Of a stretch of 64,000 nucleotides of DNA, positions 35,601 to 46,016 are shown piece after piece (position 1 is the stretch's first letter; each line of letters begins with the position of its first letter). The stretch is from Mactra quadrangularis (lineage: Eukaryota; Mollusca; Bivalvia; Venerida; Mactridae). The DNA lies in assembly GCA_025267735.1 (NCBI GenBank), contig CM046308.1:36631267-36695266 (forward strand), in the 5' to 3' direction. A program made the translations under genes and the position numbers. The notes below the pieces were generated by a model. It searched no databases. It worked only from the letters and a program-made list of their open reading frames with translations, and was not told the DNA's origin.

Positions 35601-37102
35601 CTTGACACATGGGCTACCTTCACATAAAATTTGGTGAACCTAGGTACAGTCGTTGTTGAGTTATGGTCCAGACAAGGTTTTTCAATATGATGTCCCTGTG
35701 ACCTTGACCTTTGACCCAGGGGCCCCAAAACCGATCGGGGACATCCTTGACACATGGGCTACTCTCACATAAAATTTGGTGAACCTAGGTAGATTGGTTG
35801 TTAAGTTATTGTCAGGACAAGTTTTTTTCCCATATGATGCCACTGTGACCTTGACCTTTGACCCAGGGGCCCCAAAACCAATAGGGAACATCTTTGACAC
35901 ATGGGCTACTTTTACATTAAATTTGGTGAACCTAGGTACATTGGTGGTTCAGTTATTGTCCGGACAAGTTTTACCTATTTTAAGTCCCAGTGACCTTGAC
36001 CTTTAACCCTGGGGTCTCAAAATCAATAGGGAACCTCCTCCACCCAAGGGCTATCCACACATACAATTTGAGGAACCTAGGTATATCCTTTCTTAAGTTA
36101 TCATCCGGACAAGCAATTGTCCACGGACGGACAGACGGACAGACGGACAACAGCATAACATAATACGACCGTTTTTTCAAAACGGGCGTATAAAAAAGCG
36201 ATAGCGTGGGTCGCGAAAATGTATGACATAACGAAATAATGATTGACGAATTAGTTCATTAAAAATCAACTAATTATGTCTATTTAAAGTGCCACACAAC
36301 ACGCTAATAATTAATAACAATTATCAGCTTATCGGCAAACATAAAAGAAAGTGTTATCTTCCTCAATCAATGTTCACCAAAGTTTGTCATGTGTTTGTTA
36401 TTTGCAACCCTTTGATTACGTAATCAATTTTATCGAGCCGTCATTTATGTAGCACTATTGAATTTTTAGAGGACGCCTTACACATAAGTCATTTTGTCTA
36501 TGATTGTTACAAGCGTGGATAAAAATTTAATGCGTATTGCGGACTCTCGGCTGGATTTTTGGCGTCCAAATAATAAATTGCTAGTAACTGCAATTTTTAT
36601 GTTCAATTATCCATTTTTAGTAATACATGTATTGCTATTGATAATGCTACCAGACATTTGGTCTTGCGATCCGTATCTTTTTAACGAACCGTCGGCGTTT
36701 AAGATGGATTAGATGGATAAGCTAGATTCGAAGACTGAGGTACCCGTTTTATTTAGCAAAATATATCTAACGAAACCAAAATATTATACGAAAAGTTGTC
36801 AAATTCGCGATATAGCCATATTTTCGGCAAGTGCGCCCGACGGGCTCAATAGACGATTGATATTGCGCCATTTGCGTTCATAAGGGGCCAATGGCGCGCT
36901 CTAGATTGAACACTGAGTAAAGATTGCAATTGCACGTTAAATGCTATAAATACAAATGAATACAGTATATTTCGTTCAAACTGATTTCTTGTAAACTAAA
37001 AGGCCCTATGAATCGCGATTTTTTAGGACGCGATTCGATACACCCGTATCGGACAGTCGCGAATACGATCTCACGATGCATCGGTGAATCGTTACAGCCC
37101 TA
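32607..37102. mobile_element. hAT-like non-autonomous element with 8-bp TSD, hosting a nested repeat
   Basis: The ends are TAGGGCTG and CAGCCCTA. They are flanked by a perfect 8-bp duplication ACCTTAAT at 32599-32606 and 37103-37110, diagnostic of hAT-type insertion. Subterminal regions are full of CGATACG/CGTATCG palindromic motifs. No transposase ORF is present. About 3.4 kb of its 4.5 kb is a later insertion (32758-36196); the host element alone is about 1.06 kb. Its right interior (36197-36480) is related to 38669-38945 in the next element. Confidence 0.88.
32758..36196 (+). mobile_element. Large ACAAGAGC-headed modular repeat with 17 TGACCTTGACC motifs
   Basis: The head ACAAGAGCTCCGCTGGGCGG is followed by GCATTATACGCCCGT, and the tail ends ACGGGCGTATAA, its complement. 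The body is about 20 units of about 147 bp. Most have GTGACCTTGACCTTTGACC and TTTGGTGAACCTAGGTAC. A CATTGTTTGCCATTTTGAC spacer recurs at about 33258, 33900, 34543 and 35186, giving a 643-bp higher-order period. A GGACAGAC tract precedes the tail. Apparent minus-strand ORFs simply repeat with the array and are not genes. Confidence 0.9.
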
Positions 37103-37300
37103 ACCTTAATTAGTTTTACACTTCGTTTACTATTATTCTTTAAACCTAAACAGACTTTCACAAAACACCTATTCAAACCAAGTTTTACACATCTTCTTGC
37201 TAGAATTATACCTGCTCTTATTTTTATGACAATTCTATTACATTTGAGCATGAAAAAACTGAAGAACCACAAGGGAAAATAGAATTAACCTAAACCAATG

Positions 37301-39970
37301 CAGTGTTTGAAATTAGGATTTTTGGACACAAGCCCTTCGGGCTTGTCACCTTGCAATTTTCTCAAGCCCGGACTAACATTAACAAGCCCGAATAACAGGA
37401 TGATTTAACATACTCTAAAAGTATCGAAAATTGGGAAAATTGAGGAAGTTTAAGCAATGAGACAAAAATCAATAAAAACACATGCTATTGTATCAATACA
37501 GCCTTTTATTATTTATAAATGTGACTAGAACAAAGCCATGCCCGCTGCATTTGTTCATTTTTGACAGTTTGTCTTGTCTTAACAGGACATCTATCATTTT
37601 GCACCTCTTGGCTGTGCCAGAATTAATGTTTCTTACATTAAATTTGCTGTTGTGTGGCAAGAGTAACTATGCCAACCAGGAGTGCCAGAGCTCACACTTA
37701 CTTCTTTTTTCTTTGCCTCAAAGAATTTGAATATATGTGTTAAAGTCTGAATGGATAATAGGGATAGCATATTTAACAGACCCATTTTTAAAATTACACG
37801 CGCCATGGCAATGCCTTTGTAGTTACTTAAATCTTGTTTTACATGCATGTTGTTCAAAACTGACAGAATGTTACTGATTTCCTTCGTAACAAAATCACGA
37901 TTATATAAATTTCGAATGTATTTAATCAACAGGGATGAGCCTGGGTTCCAAATTAAGGGAGAAGTGACTTCTCCCTCCCAGTAATTAGGGAGAAGTGCAG
38001 TGATGTGAGGGAGAAGTTGGGAGGATAGACAAGCGGGAAAAGTTAGATGAGCCAAATGGAATGTTTTGAACAGTATTCACAAACTTCTCAAATGCAAACT
38101 TTTCTAGAACTTCTATCCTTTAAATTCATGTTATTACTATTACATTTAGTAAATAATATGTCTGCTGTAACTCACAAGTAGTGTGAGTATTAAATACTCC
38201 TTGGATGTTTGGTTACTGAGTTATTCACTTAACACATTGATTTTGTATCAAATTGTAATCTTTAATTATCTTATTTTCATAACAATGAAAAGTTCTTCTT
38301 TTTGGTAAAAAATAGCATTTTTACTTGCTAGTATATGTTCATCAAAAGAGATTAAAAATGCACAAAAGGCCATTTTTTGATAATATGTTATCAGTGTCCT
38401 CATTTTTTACCCTTCTTTGTTTAATATTTATGATCTAATTAGTTCTGCTGTAAATAACATACCTTTTCTTAAATATAACATATTATGTAGAAATATCTGA
38501 TTATCATTGATTTTTTTATTCTTTATTCTTGTTTATTCGAGTTTATTCTTGAAATCGAAATATTGAAGGAATTTCCCCGTTACTAATTGCTTAATAAAGA
38601 AGAACAAATAATCAAAATGATAAGATTATTAATTACCTACGTAAGTTTAACCTTGTTTTATTTGATTGGCGATAGCGTGGGTCGCGAAAACATATGACAC
38701 CACGCTTTAAAACAAATAATTGCAATCATTGGCAAACTGCTAATTACATCTATTCAACTGCCTGATCATATGCTCATAATTAAATACAATTATCAATTTA
38801 ACGGCAAGCACCCAAAAAGCTTTATCTACTTATATTATTGTAGTATCACTGTTTGACACGTGTTTGTTTATTGCAACCGTTTAATTACGATATCAATCTT
38901 ATCTTGCCGACATATAGCACTATTGATTTTAAGAGGACGCTGGTTGGTCTTAAAGGTGACAATATACACAGGGGCCATCAATAAACAATCGAGTCACTAA
39001 TTTTCGGCTCTTGAAGCGTGTATACTAACAGCACAACTCCCGCGTAGTTGATTGGTAGATTACATAAGAAATGCGGATGTTACATACGCTCCATCCGTCG
39101 TTAAATCGATGTCTCGAGGACTGTCATAATCTAGGTCATAATTTGTTTCATTGATTTTCCGAAAATGTCGGCGACTTCGTTTTTCGCTTTGATGTGCTAA
39201 TAGAGCGAAGTTTTAAAGGAGAGGGCGACTTCTTCGCCCGAATCGCCACTTCGACCCATTCATTTTGTCAAAAATGTGAACAAACATGGAAATGTCTGAA
39301 TTTTCTAAAAATTAAAAAATAAACGGGTGTAATTGACAGTTATAAGTAAATTGGAACAAAGAAAATTTGATTTCCTACGATCGCCGATATCATTTTCTTT
39401 CAAAACCGCGATTATTTCTTCAACATGTAGTCAACAATTGAAAAAACTAGGTCACACTTGTTTTAAGAATTAATTCTACCTTACAATTAAATTAGAATCC
39501 ATAGTTACACAATGAGACATATTGCAATTATGTCATTATCACGCTAGCAAACATCGACTTAGTGTGAAAAACATCTATTGCTGCAAACAATTAAAATATA
39601 GACTCCCCAATGTACATGACAATTTGTGACGTAATAGGCCAAATTTGCTACTTGAAATTATGACAATAACAATGATTGAAGGAATTACTTTTTACCAAAA
39701 AAAGTACCTGATATAAAGTTGTTAATGATGACAATAAAAGTTTGGTTTTGACGATTATTTTCGTGTGGAATTTTAAGATTTTGTTTATGATTTAATAAGA
39801 GATTTGGAGGGGATTTTCGCGCACTTATGCCGAAAATGTGCGAGATTTTCGGCCATTGTTGTGACTTAATTTACGATAAGCCCGATCGGGCTTACTAGAC
39901 AGAAAATTGACAAGCCCGACTTAAAAAACACAAGCCACGGGCGTCGGGCTGCCGCTAATTTCGAACACTG
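37301..39970. mobile_element. TIR-bounded DNA element (CAGTGTTYGAAATTAG ends)
   Basis: The left end is CAGTGTTTGAAATTAGGAT and the right end, reverse-complemented, is CAGTGTTCGAAATTAGCGG. CCAATG abuts both sides (37295-37300, 39971-39976), a 6-bp duplication. Subterminal CAAGCCCG/CGGGCTTG motifs occur on both flanks, including a hairpin ACAAGCCCTTCGGGCTTGT at 37329. No transposase domain was recognised. A 140-codon minus-strand frame at 37633-38055 has no recognisable motif. GGGAGAAGT motifs near 37960 and 39218 may mark another nested repeat. Confidence 0.75.
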
Positions 39971-40071
39971 CCAATGTCAAAGGTGAAATTAAAATACGTG
40001 TATCTAATTTTCTCCATGTTTTCAAATTCAAATCAATGAAATTTAAGAAGTAAAATAGGATACCATGCTTA

Positions 40072-43000
40072 CCCCTGTGAAATGACCATTGTCAAAACAT
40101 GGTTGACCATGTTTTGACCATGAATAATCCATGGTCGACCATGTTTCATGCCGTGGTTTATTGCCGCCCTGGTGACCATGGTCGACCATGTTCTTTTATA
40201 GACCATGGTCAAACTTGTTTCATGGTCTTGTAAAATGACCATGGTCAACCATGTTTCATCGTCCACGTGGTTTATTGCCGCCCTAGTAACATGGTCAACC
40301 ATGGTTTGACCATGTTCTTAAATTCCTGAAAATAACCATGGTCAACCATGTTTCATTTTCTACATTGGTTATTGCCAGCCTTGTGAACATGGTCAACCAT
40401 GGTCAACCATGTTTCACAGTACTGGTTATACCCAGAAAATTTTTTGGACTCATCTCTATAAGTAGTTCTGGCTTCCAAAACTTAATAAGCCGCTTTTTAA
40501 CATTTTGACTTTCGTCAGATGCGGCATTAAAGTTTTGGATCAGACCCGTTATGAAACCTCACCAGAATAACACCCATTCGTTTAAGCTAGTTTTTCTAAT
40601 CAAGTACCCATTTGGTAATAAGATCGTGTGCATTATTCAATAAAACATTCATTTAAACATCATTTTACACCAAAACGGCCATTGAAATATCAAATAATTA
40701 AATAAAATTGCCGTTTTCGCTAGGAAACATTCAATCTCATCGTCTAACAGCAATTGAAGCTGTGCGAGATCTCGTTTCAACCGGAATTCTCGGTTATGTG
40801 CGTTAACGAACATAGCAGAGTAATTCCAATTGATGCCGGGAATTCCAAATAAAAATCTATTTTTAGAACTTATTTGTTAACAAAGACATTTTGTTTTCTA
40901 GCAATTTAAGACTTTATTTCTTGTTTCCTTTTTTAATATAACTAACAGTACGTAAATAAAATCCTATAAATTATGTAAAACTAAAGAAAAAATAATATTT
41001 TATGTTTATATTCAACGAACATATTTTGTCAATAAATGTCGCGTGGTTGAAGCACATGGTTTTGTTATCATGACCGTCAAGGTCGATCTCGACGTCACGT
41101 GGTCCACATTTTGTCAAGATGGCGGCAGAGAATTGAATTTTAAGACCTATAGGAAACTTTGGCGTATTTTACGTTCGGAATGGGCACTTGTTAAGTAGTA
41201 AGTTGTCAAATTAAAAGATTATACATTATTTTATCGGGATATGCTTCAGATTAATCAATTGAACTCATGATTAATTCATACGAGCGTGGCAGATTCCTGG
41301 CACGATTATTGGTGGACTTTTAACGTAGGCTTGTCTTCAGCGTACCCGTTCATTGACAGTATAAACACGGGTTCGCTGAAGACCTTAAGCTACTCTATAA
41401 GCCTCTGGCTTTTGACACAAATGAGCTTAAGTAACACATCTAAAATCAAGTAAATTAGGACATAAACCAACAAACAACGACTGGGCAGAGACCATTGTCT
41501 GATCCTCCTTTACAAGATCTAGATCAAGTAGTAGACATTATATGGTGGACAGACGGGTTCTCGCACCTCTAAGGACTCAATGAAACATTTCTAATTAATG
41601 CAACAATACTTTCAGAAAAATACATTTAAAACGAACCTTTTAATCTATATTCCATTTGTTTATCATATACTTGCTGATATTTTATATTAAAACAAATCCA
41701 AATTCTTCAAAAAAAAAACACGACCATTTTCTGAAAACTGTCATGGCGGCTAAAAATAGATGACCTAATTTCGCACTTCTACCGTATTTGGCTCTTTGTG
41801 ACGTCATAATTAGCTTCCACATGACTGTCACGTGACTTTATGAGCAAGGGCTACCTGCCATATGCTTTTTTTATTATAACATACTTTTAAACAATATTTA
41901 ATGGATTGTACTGACAGAGCAGAAAAAGGTAATAAGGATTTACTGAAAAATATTCACCATCACAAAATTTTCATTCTAAAAACCTGTTTCTTGCGCATTA
42001 TTCTCGTTAGACAGTTGTAGTTGCGTTGATTGTTTACTTGACATTGTGCACACGAATTGATGACGTCATACGCAATAAAATAGCAAAGTAAACAACTTTT
42101 TTATGAAAGGACCGAAATCAGGTGAGGAACGAGATCAGGTGTTTGTACGATACTTCCCCAACCATGCCCCTCACTACAGCCCTCTGTATCCGGCCCTGAC
42201 AAGTAATGCAAAATAAAAATATAAAAGCAAACACTGTAACTATTGAAAATTTAAAACACATACAGAGTCATAAGAACAGTTTAAACATTAAAGCAATATG
42301 GTTATCCAAAAATTGTTATCCGAAATATGTAAACTTATGCTTACTTGTTTTCATCATTTTTGTCATGCTGCAGATTTTCTAAACCAAATATAAGATAACC
42401 AAATTGTCTTTGCATCTTTTATAAGTTGATTATGACAATAGATGCCTAAATAACAACTCAACTTATAGTAAAAATCTTCTTTTTTGAAATTGGCGGTAAA
42501 GCACTTTCAGCCATCTTTGAATTCACAAGTTTAGTTTAAAAACCAGTACCTGGTATATTCATTAAGTTAATACACAGTAGTCTCCCCTGAATTTAGGAAT
42601 AACGAAACTTTAGGCCTCCCGAAGATAACTCAAGATAGGATGTACCTAGGTTCTAAAATTTTATATTTGGATAGCCCTTGGGTAGAGGAGCTTCACTATT
42701 GATTTTGAGACCCCAGGGTCAAAGGTCAAGGTCACTGGGATGTGAAATATGAAAACCTTGTCCAAACAATAACTCCAGAATTACTGAACCTAGCTTCACC
42801 AAATTTTATGTATTTATTATCTGTTTTGAAGTGAAAAACTGTAAATTGTTTTATGTCAAATATGTGAAATATTTATAGTCTACAGTGACTTATTGTCTAA
42901 AATAACTGTTGACCTTGAATCATGGTCTGACAAAGACACATGACCATGAATCATTGTCAGTCAAGAACAATACATAAAGTGTACACAATCTCATGCTAAA

Positions 43001-43275
43001 CTGCATAGAAATCTAAATTATTGCATTTTAAGTAAGAGACATACACTAGTGTTACAATGCAATGCTCATCATCAAATGAGTTAAAAGTTGTATGATTGAC
43101 AGTGTTTCATGGTTTAGAAAACATGATATTTTAACACAGTCAGACCAAAGTCAAATCATAGTCAATCATGGTCATAATTGACCAGAGTCAAAGTCTGACA
43201 AACAACATAGTCAACCATGTTTTGACCATGGTCAACCATGGTCAAACTTGATTCATGGTTAACATTTCACAGGGG
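40072..43275. mobile_element. TIR-bounded repeat with subterminal CCATGGTC arrays
   Basis: The ends are CCCCTGTGAAATG (40072-40084) and CATTTCACAGGGG (43263-43275). Just inside both lie clusters of CCATGGTCAACCATG motifs (40085-40420 and 42900-43255), in a roughly mirrored arrangement. No clear target duplication was found. The interior holds a reverse-oriented scrap of the TGACCTTGACC repeat (42640-42800) and an unrelated 41.0-42.1 kb segment. Subterminal motif clusters of this sort are typical transposase-binding regions; here that is inference. Confidence 0.55.
41040..42180. promoter_or_regulatory. Promoter-like patch with CRE, E-box and YY1-type motifs, no gene attached
   Basis: CGACGTCACGTGGTCC at about 41088, GTGACGTCATAAT at about 41799, TCACGTGAC at about 41828 and GATGACGTCATAC at about 42060 are CRE and CACGTG consensus sites. 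AAGATGGCGGC at about 41118 matches the YY1 5'-UTR motif. ATGs here are followed by stops within six codons, so no coding exon is supported. A foldback pair (CTTCAGCGTACCCGT and ACGGGTTCGCTGAAG, 41335-41385) is embedded. Regulatory activity is inferred from motifs only. Confidence 0.3.
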
Positions 43276-46016
43276 ACTTTTAATCACGTTTTGATTTCGT
43301 AATTTCTATTTTTAGACCAAGGTTTGCATGCAAATTTAACAGCAATATTATTCACAGTCTGGGATTGGGTGGCTTATTTCAAATTGCATTATGTAGACAA
43401 TGTAAACAAGTTACGTATCATAACAATTTCGTCATTAATATTATGATGAGAAAAGGTCACATGAACGTGACCTTGGTTTTGAAAAGGCCAGATCTATATT
43501 AGCGAGTATGGGAGCGGTGAAATTTTAGATTGGGTTTTAATCAGATTGTAAGGGTCCAGGTTCCACACCAACTACTTACACCATTCAAATTTCTTGATAA
43601 GAATATAAAAAATATTTTAATCAGGGCTATAATTTAACAAAAAATTGGACTTGCATATTGGAAATGAAAAAAGCACAGTCATTCTTTTCTCTGTATAACA
43701 GTGGTAATAGTTTAACATTTACTTTAATAGGGGCATAACTCCAAATTAATATATCTTAGAGCTAAATCCTTTTAGATTCATGTAGTTTTAGTAAAAACAA
43801 GTCTACAAAATGTAATATCTTGGTTAAGTATTGAAGACATTCTACACAAGAAAAACTTTAACCTTATATTTTTGTTTTTGTTTATAAAAGGGCAATATTT
43901 AGGGGGCATGGGTTAGATTCCAAGACAGGGCATACTTTTGTGGAGCTTGGTCATGAAATTACTTCTTCTGCCATTCTCCCTTCTACCAATGGTTCTCAAT
44001 CATGTAGGGCAGTTGTCAGTCAGACAGTGACTGGTGAAAGTATGCGCCACAGTGATTCCCTTTCACAGTAAGAAAAAACTGCTTCATACTACTTAAAAAT
44101 GACTTACAAGCAAAAAATACACTAATGAACATGGTCCGGACCTCCCTGACCCCCGCTGGATCCGCCCATGCCTTATGGATATTCATAATATATTTAGTTA
44201 CCCCACCCACTTGATAGTTATGGTCAATTTCAACATTGATGAATCTTTATATCAATAGCATTTATGGGAAGGTGAGATTACACAGCATGGTATTTTAAAA
44301 TGCAAATTTACAGATAAATATGGAGATAAAAATTGGAAGAAACGATAAAAAACTTACCATAAATCCAATTTATCCAAGCACAACAACATTTTAAGAACTT
44401 AAAAGTTGAATCGACCACGCTACTGCCTTATCCATGCAATCAACACCTCGGGCTATGTTTATTGAGCGACAAAAAAAACAGCCAATCAGGTTAAATCCTA
44501 TAAACCACGTGAATACTCAGGTGTGTAAACCACGGGTTTTGTGCCGAAATCAATGGAGAAAAACTTTACACATATAATAACAGGAAATCAGTCAAGTAAG
44601 ACCATGCATCTAGCACTCGGAAAAGATCGACTTTTTATCGTATATTGGACCCTTGACGTATCTTTGCTTTAATACAGTTTCAACCCATCAAAAATTGAAT
44701 GAAGTCTGTTACTTAAGAGTAAAATACATAAAAGTCCAAACTATATCAGGCTCGTTAAATATTAAACAACATTCGGAAAACCGCTCGGGTGATTACGTAC
44801 ACTATCAACAGTGTTTCGCAGTAATATCCGAGGTAGTTCCGAATGATTAAACAATAGGAGAAAGCACTGAAAATACTGGGGTATTCATCGTGATTAGATA
44901 TACACTTAACAAAAGTTCTAACCGATCACTTTTCAAATTTTGATTATTTTATGACGGGCCAATGGATCCATATTAAATTTTGCAGAGGTGATTTTTGTCA
45001 TTTTCTACCGATTTGTGAGTCAAAACAAATATTACACCTGACATTGCATTAGCCTTGTTTGACGAATGTAATAGCAGTTCGTCGGAGTTTATTTTGAGTC
45101 AATTTTAAAGCCGTTTGTGGGCAATATTCCCCACCTTTTCCTCAAATTTCAAACCAAAATTCCAAAATTAATTTGAAAAAAAAAGATTTTAGAAAAAAGA
45201 CAACTGTAAGATTGTTTCAACTTAAAATTATACAACCCAGTAATCTTTCTTGGTAATTAACTAACTCATTTAATGTAAAATGAAACTAAAAACTTGGTAA
45301 AATCTGCTATTGTTATTAAATTTGCATGACATTTCATCACAAAATAATCAAAATGCCAATAAAACTCCAAATGTTAAGGGTATGGGTGATATTCCTAAAG
45401 TTGTGAAAAAAATGTACTTTTTTCTTTGTGGGGAGAGGCTTCCTTGTCCTTCTATTTGGTTAGATAGGTTTCTGGGCATCGTATAAACTTACCTAGCTCA
45501 TAATAACCATACTATTTCACAACATATGCATTGACAGCAGTCCTAAAAGTTAACTTTCATTAGCACTCCATGGACATTCGGTGTAGCAAAATGGCGTTTT
45601 CTAGGGATGGCAACCAAGCCTCAATTCTCTTTCCTAATATACGGATCTGACATCCGAATTCATTCTGATATATCCGGATTCCGGTTGGCATCCCGTGGTT
45701 TTTACTTCCATGGACTGAGTGAAAATTTACTGGACCGAAAAAATCTTCGTTATTTGTTAGAATAAGCTGTCTATTTTATTGATTTGGCAAAATATATCGT
45801 AAAATTAAAGAAACAGAACAGTGATTTATAAATTTGGAAAATATCTGAAGTAAACATAATTATTACGGCGTTTTTGTTCATATTGTAAAATTTCTGATTA
45901 ATTATATGATTTTTATTAAATAAAAACTCGATCCATGATTCACTGGCCCTAATTCGAAGGGTGATTAAAAGATATATTGCATGTATGTTTATAATTATAC
46001 TACATTTTGTTTGCCA
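43276..46016. other. Non-coding stretch with SINE-B scrap and repeat fragments
   Basis: A SINE-B fragment lies at 43897-44047 and a GGATCCGCCC-type repeat scrap at 44130-44170. A CCAATCA box (44491) and CACGTG (44513) precede an unconvincing 65-codon frame at 44653. A short foldback GGGATGGCAACC / GGTTGGCATCCC lies at 45604-45695. No gene is supported. Confidence 0.45.
43897..44047 (+). mobile_element. SINE-B fragment
   Basis: GGGCATACTTTTGTGGAGCTTGG through GCAGTTGTCAGTCAGACAGTG matches the centre of the SINE-B copies. The tRNA-like head and the 3' tail are absent. Confidence 0.7.

Noticed and set aside
32740..36180. A series of minus-strand frames of 60-140 codons containing GQRSRSQ and VPRFTKF strings
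   Set aside because: They recur with the tandem unit, shift frame between units and have no domain. They are translations of the repeat, not genes.
37633..38055. 140-codon minus-strand frame as a transposase
   Set aside because: No DDE residues, zinc finger or dimerisation motif visible. It lies inside a non-autonomous element and reads through the GGGAGAAGT repeat patch.
40069..40302. 77-codon minus-strand frame
   Set aside because: It is a translation of the CCATGGTC repeat cluster.
37930..40455. Element bounded by CAGGGATGAGCC and GGACTCATCTCTA
   Set aside because: Only 9 of 11 positions match, no target duplication, and it would straddle the better-supported boundary at 39970.
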